Assembly (NCBI RefSeq): GCF_004402235.1
Contig: NZ_SOFS01000045.1
Location: 57,574 to 121,573, forward strand
DNA length: 64,000 nucleotides
Direction of reading: 5' to 3'
Source: Cryobacterium glucosi
GTDB taxonomy: Bacteria; Actinomycetota; Actinomycetes; Actinomycetales; Microbacteriaceae
Shown piece by piece: positions 20,803-28,947 of the stretch; position 1 is the first letter of the stretch; every line of letters starts with the position of its first letter. Position numbers and translations under genes: made by a program. The notes beneath the pieces are model-generated. The model saw nothing but the letters and a program-made list of their open reading frames with translations. It was not told the origin of the DNA and did not search any database.

Positions 20803-21636
20803 ATGGCGAAGAAGAAACCCACACCAGGCAGGATCCGCAAGGCCGAATACAACGCCGAGCTGCGCAGGCTGCAGACGGAGCTCGTCGCCATGCAGGAGTG
20901 GGTGCGCGAGTCGGGCGCCCGCATCGTCGTGATCTTCGAGGGCCGCGATGCTGCGGGCAAGGGCTCGGCCATCAAACGGGTCACGGAGTACCTGAATCCG
21001 CGGATCGCCCGGATCGTCGCGCTGCCGGTGCCGACAGACCGTGAGCGTGGCCAGTGGTATTTCCAGCGGTACATCGAGCACCTGCCGTCGACGGGGGAGA
21101 TGGTGCTGATGGACCGCTCCTGGTACAACCGGGCCGGCGTCGAACGCGTGATGGGGTACTGCACCCCCGACGAGTACCGCCGGTTCCTGCACCAGGCGCC
21201 CCTCTTCGAGCGGATGCTGGTCGAGGACGGGATCCTCCTCGTCAAGTATTGGTTCTCCGTATCCGACCACGAGCAGGAGGCCCGGTTCCGCTCGAGGCTC
21301 AAGGACCCGATGCGGCGCTGGAAGCTCTCGGAGACCGACCTGCTCTCGATCACGAAGTGGGTGGACTACTCCAAGGCCAAGGATGAGATGTTCGTGCACA
21401 CCGACATCGCCGAGGCGCCCTGGTGGGTCGTCGAGAGCGAGGACAAGCTCGCGGCCAGGCTCAACATGATCAACCATCTGCTCTCGATCGTGCCGTACGA
21501 GCACCGTGAACCGCCGCGGGTCTCGATTCCGCATCGGCCGCAGGGCGCCGACTACGAGCGTCCGCCGCGCGAACTCAACCGCACCGTCCCCGACCATGCG
21601 GCTACGCTCGGTGGAGCCGGTGACGCGTCCGGATAG
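20803..21636 (+). CDS. ppk2: Polyphosphate kinase 2
   Basis: A 277-residue single-domain PPK2 that transfers phosphate between polyphosphate and nucleoside di- or triphosphates. Walker A is EGRDAAGKGS (about 45-54), Walker B with lid is MDRSWYNRAGVERVMG (about 102-117), and the family segment SVSDHEQEARFRSR follows. The length fits a one-domain class I/III enzyme. It probably acts in phosphate and energy storage. The two-gene rhodopsin module lies 58 bases downstream on the same strand. Confidence 0.94.
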   Translation: MAKKKPTPGRIRKAEYNAELRRLQTELVAMQEWVRESGARIVVIFEGRDAAGKGSAIKRVTEYLNPRIARIVALPVPTDRERGQWYFQRYIEHLPSTGEMVLMDRSWYNRAGVERVMGYCTPDEYRRFLHQAPLFERMLVEDGILLVKYWFSVSDHEQEARFRSRLKDPMRRWKLSETDLLSITKWVDYSKAKDEMFVHTDIAEAPWWVVESEDKLAARLNMINHLLSIVPYEHREPPRVSIPHRPQGADYERPPRELNRTVPDHAATLGGAGDASG

Positions 21637-21694
21637 CAGCTGCTAGGCGGCGGGGGATTCGTCCGTTAGAGTAAGCCATCCGGAGGGGGAGCTC

Positions 21695-22030
21695 ATGGGT
21701 ACGTTGTTGTACGGCAGTCCAGGAATTGTGGTCAGTTTTGAGGATCGTGCCCTGATGCACCTGCAGATCGTCATTACGACGAAACTGCGGCGCAGGGAGG
21801 GCTTCATTTTTTCGTGGACGGAGTCGGCCGATGACGAGACCGAGAGCGGGCGCAGCGCCATCTGGCTCGATGCCAGCAGCACACTCTATTACCGCTATTC
21901 GGTCAGCCGGGTGCCGAACATCAACCGGGACTGGATCGAGCGGCTGATGGTGTCGGCGAACAGCGCGGGCGGCCTGTTCTTCTCCGTGGAACCGCCGCCG
22001 GTCGTCCCTGTCCTGAAATCACGATCCTGA
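21695..22030 (+). CDS. Small conserved Microbacteriaceae protein (DUF7882-like), partner candidate of the rhodopsin
   Basis: A 111-residue soluble protein starting MGTLLYGSPGIVVSFEDRAL, with KLRRREGFIFSW, IWLD and a C-terminal RDWIERLMVSANSAGGL. I recognise the pattern as a small family widespread in Microbacteriaceae, often misnamed ATP-dependent DNA ligase; I recall the name DUF7882. It has no ligase motif and no membrane segment. Start ATG with GGAGGGGGAG upstream. The 90-base gap to the rhodopsin has no terminator, so co-transcription is likely; a role as light-signal partner is an inference from position. Confidence 0.72.
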   Translation: MGTLLYGSPGIVVSFEDRALMHLQIVITTKLRRREGFIFSWTESADDETESGRSAIWLDASSTLYYRYSVSRVPNINRDWIERLMVSANSAGGLFFSVEPPPVVPVLKSRS

Positions 22031-22120
22031 CACTCGTTCCACGACCGTTCGCTCCTGGCTCTCCTGCTCGTTCCTGACGCACTCACGTTTCGAAGACACC
22101 GTCGCTGATGAAGGGTATCC

Positions 22121-23113
22121 GTGTTAGTCCGATCCCTGGCCGCCCCGTGGGAGGCCGGACTCTCCCCGGCCCAGTACCAGCTCATCTGTTATTTCGTGGG
22201 GATGGGCGCCCTGTGCTTCTTCGTGGGTTTCCTGCGGGCCTGGGTGACCCGGGGGGAGGTCGGCGCCCGGTACCGGACCGCCGTTGTCGCGCGGCTCGGC
22301 ATCATGAGCGCCATGTTCCTGTCCTACCTCGTCCTCCTGTCCGGTCTTCTCTTCGGGTATACCCGTGAAGGCGCGGAGTTCGTGCCCAACGGGCTTGCGC
22401 TCCTCACCTTCGGCGTGCGCTACGTCGAGTGGTCGGTTGCGGTTCCCCTCGTCGTCATCGAGCTCCTCGCCGTGTGCGTCGTCCTCGGCGGCGTGGCCCG
22501 GCGCATCCGCCTGATCGCGATGGCCGGCGGTTTCTTCATGGTGTTCCTGGCGTACCTGGGCGCGATCGTCGCCTCGGGGGGCACGGATGCCGCCGCGCTC
22601 GTCGGGTGGGGGATCGCCGCCGGAGTGTTCTGGCTGGCGACGACGGCCCTGCTCGCGAGCGTGGTGCGGCGCTCCCTGCCCGTGCTCACGGTGGATTCGG
22701 CCGCACTGCTGCGCTCCGCGACCATCCTGCTGCTGTCCTCGTGGGCGGTGTACCCGATCGTGTACGCGATGCCGCTCGTCGGCTCCGGTGGGACGCTCGT
22801 CGTGGTCATGCAGATCATGCTCACCGTCGCCGACATCGTCGCGAAGATCTGGTTCGGCGGCGTGCTCCACCGCGTGGCCAAGCTCCGGACCGCGGAGGAC
22901 GTCCGTGCGGGCCGTGACGTTCACCCGGAGGCGATCTGGATCTCCTCGGTCAAGCAGTCTGACGCCGGCAAGCCGCGGGAGGTGTACCTCGCGGCCGGTG
23001 CGGCCGTGCACGTGCGGCGTCCGCAGCCGCCGACGAGTACGGCCGCGCCGACCTCGCAGCCCGAACTGTTCGCGGACCCGCAGCCCGAGCTGTTCGCCGA
23101 CCTCGAGCCCTAG
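22121..23113 (+). CDS. Microbial rhodopsin of an unusual, CryoRhodopsin-like type
   Basis: A 330-residue seven-helix retinal protein. Counting the GTG as residue 1: helix C reads RYVEWSVAVPLVVIE (R100, E103, W104, A107, E114), helix F WAVYP (W208, Y211, P212) and helix G TVADIVAKIWFG with D238 and the retinal Schiff-base lysine K242. Relative to bacteriorhodopsin, Asp85/Thr89/Asp96 become Glu/Ala/Glu. R58 in helix B aligns with Thr46, on the cytoplasmic side. This fits what I recall of CryoRhodopsins from Cryobacterium, thought to be light sensors. A tail of about 75 residues ends in two copies of PELFAD. Start: AAGGG 5 bases before GTG. Confidence 0.92.
   Translation: MLVRSLAAPWEAGLSPAQYQLICYFVGMGALCFFVGFLRAWVTRGEVGARYRTAVVARLGIMSAMFLSYLVLLSGLLFGYTREGAEFVPNGLALLTFGVRYVEWSVAVPLVVIELLAVCVVLGGVARRIRLIAMAGGFFMVFLAYLGAIVASGGTDAAALVGWGIAAGVFWLATTALLASVVRRSLPVLTVDSAALLRSATILLLSSWAVYPIVYAMPLVGSGGTLVVVMQIMLTVADIVAKIWFGGVLHRVAKLRTAEDVRAGRDVHPEAIWISSVKQSDAGKPREVYLAAGAAVHVRRPQPPTSTAAPTSQPELFADPQPELFADLEP
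23057..23104 (+). repeat. Two 24-bp tandem units in the rhodopsin C-terminal tail
   Basis: Units 23057-23080 and 23081-23104 each encode QPELFAD plus one residue. They differ at only a few positions and preserve the frame. Confidence 0.9.
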
Positions 23114-23127
23114 CGTCGTCCCGACCC

Positions 23128-23184
23128 TGAGGTGTCGCACATCGACGTTCGCGGGCCGTGTGAACGTCGATATGCGACACCTCA
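23128..23184. terminator. Long dyad between rhodopsin and mrp genes
   Basis: Arms 23128-23150 and 23162-23184 pair at 22 of 23 positions with an 11-base loop, between convergent genes. The arm end TGAGGTGTCGCA is shared with the dyads at 29826 and, with one change, 52245. It probably terminates transcription in both directions. Confidence 0.8.
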
Positions 23185-23213
23185 CGCCCGGGCGCGCGGC
23201 GCGGTGACCGGCG

Positions 23214-24413
23214 TTATTTGAGGGAGACGCCGAGGCTGCGGCCGGAGAGGCCGCGGGCGCGGGAGAACAGCCGCTCGGCGACCGCGTCGATCGCGAGGGC
23301 CGCCGGGTCGAGCGGGTCGCTCAGCACGACCGGGCGACCGTCGTCGCCGCCGGTGCGGAGCGGAATGCTGAGAGGGACGCTCGCCAGGAGCGGCACCGGC
23401 GTGTCCTGGCCGGCCGAGAGTCGCCGCGCGACCTCGGCTCCGCCTCCGGCGCCGAAGAGCTCGAGCAGGCTGCCGTCGGGCTGGAGGGCGCCGGACATGT
23501 TCTCGATCACGCCGAAGATGGTCTGCCCGGTCTGGCGGGCGACGACGCCGCTGCGTTCGGCGATGTCCGCCGCGGCGGGCTGCGGGGTCGTCACGACGAT
23601 GACCTCGGCCTGGGGCAGCAGCTGACCGATCGAGATCGCCACGTCGCCGGTCCCTGGCGGGAGGTCGAGCAGGAGCACGTCGAGGTCGCCGAAGTAGACC
23701 TCGGTGAGGAACTGGGTGATCGTCCGGTGCAGCATCGGCCCGCGCCAGGCGACCGCGACGCCGCCGTCCTCCACGAACATGCCGATCGAGATGACCTTCA
23801 CGTCGTAATTGATCGGCGGCAGGATCATGTCGCCGACCCTGGTCGGTTTGACCGCTGTCCCCTTGGCGCCGTCGACGCCGGGCGTGACGAGGCCGAGCAG
23901 TCCGGGAATGGAGAAACCGTAGACATCCGCGTCGACGACGCCGACCTTGAGGCCGCGGCCGGAGAGCGCGACGGCGAGGTTCGCCGTGATCGTCGACTTG
24001 CCGACGCCGCCCTTGCCGCTCGTCACGAGGTAGACCCGGGTGAGGGAACCCGCACCGAACTGCGTCGTGCGCGCGGCCGCGCCGCCGCGGAGTTTCTCGG
24101 TCATCGTGCGGCGCTGCTCACGGGTCATCACGCCGACCGACACGGTCACGTGTCCTGGACCGGCGACGGACTCTGCCGTCTCGAGCACGTCCCGTTCGAT
24201 CTGGCGTGCGGCGGGGCATCCGGCGATCGTGAGCAGCAGGTCGACGGTGGTGTGCCCGTTCCCGGTGTGCACCCCGGCGACCATGCCGAGCTCGGTGATC
24301 GGCTTGCGGATCTCCGGGTCGATCACCCGGGAGAGCGCAGCGCCGACCCTGGCGTCGATCCCGGCGGGGTCGGCGGTTGCCGTACCCGGTGCCAGGGGCG
24401 AGTCAGCGGCCAA
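23214..24413 (-). CDS. mrp: Mrp/ApbC-family iron-sulfur carrier ATPase
   Basis: A P-loop ATPase of about 399 residues of the Mrp/NBP35 group that carries or inserts iron-sulfur clusters. The N-terminal MIP18/DUF59 domain (VIDPEIRKPITELGMV) precedes the deviant Walker A TSGKGGVGKST near residue 125 and the segment DLPPGTGD. The CxxC of some Mrp proteins is not obvious. The TTG at 24413 is preferred, with GAGGAG upstream; it overlaps the end of the DUF1003 gene by 11 bases. A longer Arg/Pro/His-rich frame upstream is shadow sequence. Confidence 0.9.
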   Translation of the reverse strand: MAADSPLAPGTATADPAGIDARVGAALSRVIDPEIRKPITELGMVAGVHTGNGHTTVDLLLTIAGCPAARQIERDVLETAESVAGPGHVTVSVGVMTREQRRTMTEKLRGGAAARTTQFGAGSLTRVYLVTSGKGGVGKSTITANLAVALSGRGLKVGVVDADVYGFSIPGLLGLVTPGVDGAKGTAVKPTRVGDMILPPINYDVKVISIGMFVEDGGVAVAWRGPMLHRTITQFLTEVYFGDLDVLLLDLPPGTGDVAISIGQLLPQAEVIVVTTPQPAAADIAERSGVVARQTGQTIFGVIENMSGALQPDGSLLELFGAGGGAEVARRLSAGQDTPVPLLASVPLSIPLRTGGDDGRPVVLSDPLDPAALAIDAVAERLFSRARGLSGRSLGVSLK

Positions 24414-25173
24414 TCGGGGGTCGCTCCTCGATGGTCCTGGCGGATGCCGGGGGTGAGGCGGGCGTTGCCGGTGCGGCTGATGGTGCGGGTACGGCTGACG
24501 CAGCTGGTGCGGTTGTGGGTTCGACGCCCCGTGCCGTCGCCTGCGCCGTGGCGGTTGCCCTGTCCTGGCCTGCCTCGCGGTCGTGGTCGTGGTCGTGGTC
24601 GATTTCCCGCTCGCGGTCGCCCTTGCGGGAGCGTTTGCGGCTGCGCTTCTCCTCGTCCTCACGCTGTTCGAGGTTCTCGAGCAGGGCGCGGAGTTCGCTG
24701 CGGAGGAAGTCGCGGGAGGCGAGGTCCTTCATGCCGAGGCGGAGGGCGACGACCTCGCGGGCGAGGTACTCGGTGTCGGCGAGGTTGCGTTCGGCGCGCT
24801 GCCGGTCCTGTTCGAACTGGACCCTGTCGCGGTCGTCCTGACGGTTCTGCGCGAGCAGGATCATCGGGGCGGCATAGGAGGCCTGCATCGAGAGCACGAG
24901 GGTGAGTGCGATGAAGCCGAGCGCGACGGAGTCGAAGCGCCATGCGACGGGGGCGAGGGTGTTCCAGCCCATCCAGAAGAGAACGAAAAGCGTGAGCCCG
25001 AGCAGGAACCACGGGGTGCCCATGCCGCGGGCGATGGCCTCTGTCAGCCGGCCGAAACGGTCGCTCGACGGCCGGTCGCGGTTGCGATTGCGGTTCCTGG
25101 TTCGCGACAGGGGAGCGACGCGCAGGCCCTTGGGCGAGTCGAGGCGTTGATCCGAGCGATCACTTCGGGCCAT
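24403..25173 (-). CDS. DUF1003 membrane protein with low-complexity ends
   Basis: A 256-residue protein. The DUF1003 core (about 40-165) has two transmembrane segments (FLLGLTLFVLFWMGWN and ALGFIALTLVLSMQASYAAP) followed by the family helix AQNRQDDRDRVQ. The N-terminus has RNRNRNRDR and the C-terminus a basic stretch, HDHDHDHD-like repeats and an Ala/Pro-rich tail. The function is unknown. It overlaps the MgtE-like gene by 14 bases and mrp by 11, so the three form one coupled operon. Confidence 0.88.
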   Translation of the reverse strand: MARSDRSDQRLDSPKGLRVAPLSRTRNRNRNRDRPSSDRFGRLTEAIARGMGTPWFLLGLTLFVLFWMGWNTLAPVAWRFDSVALGFIALTLVLSMQASYAAPMILLAQNRQDDRDRVQFEQDRQRAERNLADTEYLAREVVALRLGMKDLASRDFLRSELRALLENLEQREDEEKRSRKRSRKGDREREIDHDHDHDREAGQDRATATAQATARGVEPTTAPAASAVPAPSAAPATPASPPASARTIEERPPIGR

Positions 25174-26491
25174 TGCCGGTCCTCCGTCCGTGTGGCAGCG
25201 GGATGCTTCCCGTCTTCAGCTCGCTGCGGGCGGCTGCCCGGCGGCGTACATCGTCATTGCCGTCGTGACTTCGCCAGTCGTCTGGCAACAGGTAGTCGAG
25301 GACATCGTCAATTGTCACCACCCCGACGAGTCGGTGGTTGTCGTCGACAACGGGAACGGAGACGAGGTCGTAGCTCGCGAGGATCCGGGTGACCTCCGCG
25401 GCCGAGGTGTCTGCGGTGACGGGGTCGAGACCCTGGTCGAGCAGCGTGCCGAGGCGCTCGTGCGGCGGGTAGCGCAGCATCCGCTGGAAATGCACCATGC
25501 CGAGGAAACGGCCGGTCGGCGGCTCGTACGGCGGGAGGGTGACGCAGATCGCAGCTCCGAGCGCTGGCGCGAGGTCGTGGCGGCGGATCAGGGCGAGGCC
25601 CTCTGCGACGGTCGCGTCGGCGGAGACGATGATGGGCTCCGTCGTCATCAGGCCACCGGCCGTGTCCGGCGCGTAGGTGAGCAGGAAGCGCACGTCGTCG
25701 GCTTCCTCCGGCTCCATCAGGTCGAGCAGCTGCTCGCCGTGTTCCTCAGGCAGCTGGGCGATGAGGTCGGCTGCGTCGTCCGGTTGCATGTGGTCGAGCA
25801 CGTCGGCGGCGCGGGCGTCGCCGAGCCGGGTGAGGATGGCGACCTGTTCGGTCTCCGGCATCTCCTCGAGGACGTCGGCGAGGCGGCCGTCGGGAAGCTC
25901 GCTCGCGACCTCGTGCATGCGCTCGGGCGGAAGGTCGAGCATCGTGTTGGCGAGGTCGGCGGGCTTGAGGTCGGAATAGGTCGCGATGAGCTGCTCGGCG
26001 GACTGGGCCTGGCCGACGGTGGTCTTCTCGCGGACGTCGCTCCAGGTGGCGAACGTCGTCGCGCCCTTCGCGAAGAGGGACACGCTCGCCTTGGGACGGC
26101 GGACGAAGAGCTGGGCGATCTCCCAGGCTCCCTGCTTGGTCTCCTCGATCGACACGTCCTCGACGGTAGCCTCGCCGGAGCCGTCGTTGAAGATGACCTC
26201 GCGGCCCAGGAGCTCGGCAATGACGCGGACCTCGCCGCCGCGCTGTTCGAAGCGGCGCACGTTGATCAGGCCGGTCGTGATGATCTGGCCGGAGCCGATG
26301 CTCGTGACCCGGCTCATCGACACGAAGACGCGGCGCTTGCCCGGGATTTCCACAATGAGTCCGACCGCGAGGGGCGGATCGTCTTTTCGGTAGACCACGA
26401 GCACGTCACGGACCTTGCCGACGCGGTCGCCCGCGGGGTCGAAGACGGAACACCCGGCCAATCGGGCGACGAAGACTCTGGTGGCAGTCAC
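25160..26491 (-). CDS. PRC-barrel/MgtE-N/CBS protein without a transport domain
   Basis: About 443 residues. An N-terminal PRC-barrel-like domain (residues 5-80) and a second such segment are followed by an MgtE N-terminal superhelical domain (LADVLEEMPETEQ, DAADLIAQLPEE) and two CBS modules (TEPIIVSADATVAEGL and VTIDDVLDYLLPDDW). The membrane domain of true MgtE magnesium channels is absent, so it is a soluble sensor or regulator rather than a transporter. The GTG at 26491 gives the family-like start VTATRVFVARLAG; a GTG at 26509 is an alternative. First gene of the operon with DUF1003 and mrp. Confidence 0.88.
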   Translation of the reverse strand: MTATRVFVARLAGCSVFDPAGDRVGKVRDVLVVYRKDDPPLAVGLIVEIPGKRRVFVSMSRVTSIGSGQIITTGLINVRRFEQRGGEVRVIAELLGREVIFNDGSGEATVEDVSIEETKQGAWEIAQLFVRRPKASVSLFAKGATTFATWSDVREKTTVGQAQSAEQLIATYSDLKPADLANTMLDLPPERMHEVASELPDGRLADVLEEMPETEQVAILTRLGDARAADVLDHMQPDDAADLIAQLPEEHGEQLLDLMEPEEADDVRFLLTYAPDTAGGLMTTEPIIVSADATVAEGLALIRRHDLAPALGAAICVTLPPYEPPTGRFLGMVHFQRMLRYPPHERLGTLLDQGLDPVTADTSAAEVTRILASYDLVSVPVVDDNHRLVGVVTIDDVLDYLLPDDWRSHDGNDDVRRRAAARSELKTGSIPLPHGRRTGNGPK

Positions 26492-26545
26492 GTTACAAAT
26501 GTAGGCCACCTGCGGCCCTTCGGCGTGCTGTGGAAGAATGGCGGC

Positions 26546-27193
26546 ATGAGCAATCAGAACCCTTTTGGCAATCGCGGTCCGGCCCTGTTCCCCGTTTTAC
26601 CCAAGGGCGAGGTGCTCGCGACCTATGAGACGTATGCCGAGGCGCAGGCCGCAGTCGACACCCTGGCGAAGGCTGATTTCCCGGTCAAGCAGCTCTCAAT
26701 CGTCGGCAACGACCTCAAGACCGTCGAGCGGGTCACCGGGAAACTGACCTGGGGACGCGTCGCCCTCGCCGGTGCGGCCTCCGGCGCCTGGCTCGGAATC
26801 TTCTTCGGCCTGTTGTTCTTCATCTTCTCGCCGACCGGGGCTGGACTGCCCTTCGTCCTCGCTGCGGTGCTGATGGGCGCCGGATTCGGGATGCTGTTCG
26901 GTGTTGTGAGCTACGCGCTCAACCGCAGGCGCCGGGACTTCACCTCGACGATGCAGGTGATGGCGAGCAACTACCAGATCATCGTCGAGGCCGCGCTCGT
27001 GAACAAGGCGCGCAACCTCCTGCACGGCACAGTGGAACCCGTCGCGGTCAGGTCCGTCGATCCGGAGCCTGCCCAGCCGGAGCCCACGGCCCCGGCGGCC
27101 CGTCCGGACCAGCCTGCCCCGCCGTACGGCCAGTTCGCCCCTCCGGCGGTCACGCCCGCCCCGGAAGCCTCGCCCACCGCATCCACCGACTAG
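26546..27193 (+). CDS. General stress protein 17M-like membrane protein
   Basis: A 215-residue protein. The N-terminal YflT/general-stress 17M-like domain (EVLATYETYAEAQAAVDTLAKADFPVKQLSIVGNDL) is followed by two glycine-rich hydrophobic segments (about 75-125) and a Pro/Ala-rich tail. Membrane association is likely; the biochemical role is unknown. Start ATG with GGAAGAATGG upstream. It is divergent from the MgtE-like operon, as in other actinobacteria. Confidence 0.85.
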   Translation: MSNQNPFGNRGPALFPVLPKGEVLATYETYAEAQAAVDTLAKADFPVKQLSIVGNDLKTVERVTGKLTWGRVALAGAASGAWLGIFFGLLFFIFSPTGAGLPFVLAAVLMGAGFGMLFGVVSYALNRRRRDFTSTMQVMASNYQIIVEAALVNKARNLLHGTVEPVAVRSVDPEPAQPEPTAPAARPDQPAPPYGQFAPPAVTPAPEASPTASTD

Positions 27194-27219
27194 CCGCAGC
27201 TCCACAGCCCACGCAGGCT

Positions 27220-27280
27220 CGCGAAGGCGGGTGAATCGTCGGTTTGACCTCGTGAGAACGACGATTCACCCGCTTTCGCG
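27220..27280. terminator. Long dyad between the stress-protein and pepP genes
   Basis: Arms 27220-27243 and 27257-27280 pair at 22 of 24 positions with a 13-base loop, between convergent genes. The end CGCGAAAGCG resembles the efe elements. It is probably a bidirectional terminator. Confidence 0.78.
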
Positions 27281-27294
27281 GCGGGTGAGGCGGG

Positions 27295-28842
27295 TCAGGC
27301 GGTGAGAGAGGCGATCCAGGCCTCGACGTCGTCGGCGGTGCGGGGGATGCCGACGGACAGGTTTTCGGCGCCCGTCGCCGTGATCAGCACGTCGTCCTCG
27401 ATGCGGACACCGATGCCGCGGAACTCGAACGGCACGGTGAGGTCGTCCGGCTGGAAGTACAGGCCCGGTTCGATCGTGAAGATCATCCCGGCCTCGATCA
27501 CGCCGTCCAGGTACATGTCGCGCCTGGCCTGGGCGCAGTCGTGCACGTCGATGCCGAGGTGATGGCTCGTGCCGTGCACCATGTACCGGCGGTGCTGCCC
27601 GTTCTCCGGCTTGAGCGCCTCCTCGGCGGTGACAGGGAGCGTGCCCCACTCCGCGGTCCGGCGGGCGATGACCGCCATGGCTGCGGCGTGCACCTCACGG
27701 AAGATCGCGCCGGGCCTGGCCACGGCGAACGCGGCATCCGCTGCCTCGCGCACGGCCTCATACACGCGACGCTGCACGGGGGAGAAGGTGCCGTCGACGG
27801 GGAGGGTGCGGGTGACGTCAGCGGTGTAATAGCTGTCGACCTCGATACCCGCATCGAGCAGGATCAGGTCGCCCGGGTTGAGCGGGCCGTCGTTGCGAGT
27901 CCAGTGCAGGATGCACGCGTGCGGGCCGGAGGCCGCGATCGTGTCGTACCCGACCGCGTTCCCGTCGGAGCGGGCGCGGGTGTTGAAGACGCCCTCGACG
28001 AGGCGTTCGCCGCGTTCGTGGGCGCTCGACCGGGGCAGGTCGCGAATGACGTCCTCGAAGCCCCGCCCGGTGGCCGCGATCGCGAGGCGCATCTGGGCGA
28101 TCTCGTAGGAGTCCTTCACGAGGCGCAGCTCGGACAGGTCGCGGGCGAAACGGTCGTCCGTTTCGTGCTCGCCGTTGACCTCGAGGCTGAACGGAGTGTT
28201 CGTGGCGTTGTCGCCGAGCACCTTGTCCGCGGCGAAGCGGAGGCGGCCCTCGTCGACGGCCACGGTGAACGCCGGGTCTGCCTCGCGGATGACGAGCGTC
28301 TCGGAGTCGACGACCGTGAGCACAGAGTCGAGGTCGGCGATCCCGCGCACGGTGATGGCGAGGTCGCTCGCCACCTGGGCGATGGAGGGGCGCGGGCCGA
28401 TCCAGAACTCGCCGATGTCCGCGTTGGCGTAGAACTCGTCGGAGTCGCGTCCGGCGCGCTCACGGAAGTACAGCGTCGCGTCGTGCCCGGTCGTCGTCGG
28501 CTCGAGCACGAGCACGGCTCCGGGCTCGGCGTCGCTGCCCCAGCCGGTGAGGTGCGAGAAGGCGGAGTGGGCGCGGAAGGCGTAATCGGTGTCGTTCGAG
28601 CGCTGCTTGAGGCGGCCGGCCGGAACGATGAGGCGCTGCCCCGGGTACATCGCGGACACGCGAGCACGCCGTGCCGCTGCGAACGGCGCCTGCTCGCGGG
28701 CCGGCGGAAGCGTGTCGACGCGCTCGGCCCAGCCGCTCGAGATGTAGGACTTGAAGCCGTCCGACCCCGGCGTCGTCGAACGGTTCTCGTTCGGGCGGGG
28801 CTTGGCGGTGACGGTGGGCACGGTTTCGGTGGAATTGGCCAT
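27295..28842 (-). CDS. pepP: Xaa-Pro aminopeptidase (aminopeptidase P, M24B)
   Basis: A 515-residue dimetal peptidase that removes N-terminal residues before proline. The N-terminal AMP_N domain (about 50-190) is followed by the pita-bread domain with ligands in LLDAGIEVDSYYTADVTRT (two Asp), HGTSHHLGIDVHD (His), TIEPGLY (Glu) and GVRIEDDVLIT (Glu). The ATG at 28842 is the family-like start; the upstream extension to 28995 is unconserved. It is divergent from the PHP gene. Confidence 0.94.
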   Translation of the reverse strand: MANSTETVPTVTAKPRPNENRSTTPGSDGFKSYISSGWAERVDTLPPAREQAPFAAARRARVSAMYPGQRLIVPAGRLKQRSNDTDYAFRAHSAFSHLTGWGSDAEPGAVLVLEPTTTGHDATLYFRERAGRDSDEFYANADIGEFWIGPRPSIAQVASDLAITVRGIADLDSVLTVVDSETLVIREADPAFTVAVDEGRLRFAADKVLGDNATNTPFSLEVNGEHETDDRFARDLSELRLVKDSYEIAQMRLAIAATGRGFEDVIRDLPRSSAHERGERLVEGVFNTRARSDGNAVGYDTIAASGPHACILHWTRNDGPLNPGDLILLDAGIEVDSYYTADVTRTLPVDGTFSPVQRRVYEAVREAADAAFAVARPGAIFREVHAAAMAVIARRTAEWGTLPVTAEEALKPENGQHRRYMVHGTSHHLGIDVHDCAQARRDMYLDGVIEAGMIFTIEPGLYFQPDDLTVPFEFRGIGVRIEDDVLITATGAENLSVGIPRTADDVEAWIASLTA

Positions 28843-28947
28843 GGCCCCATTGTCCCATTGCCCGCTGGATCTTCGGCGAGAGCCGCCGGGGCGAGGGGAG
28901 GGCGGGCACCGGGCGGTGGGCGGTCCGTGCGCAACTAGCATGGGGTC

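Noticed and set aside
21695..22030. ATP-dependent DNA ligase annotation for the 111-residue protein
   Set aside because: It is too short and lacks the KxDG nucleotidyltransferase motif.
22121..23113. Classical actinorhodopsin proton pump
   Set aside because: The proton-acceptor Asp is Glu, Thr89 is Ala and a helix-B arginine is present. No retinal gene is adjacent. These do not fit the actinorhodopsin pattern.
25160..26491. Magnesium transporter MgtE
   Set aside because: No transmembrane segments are present, so the transport function cannot be supported.
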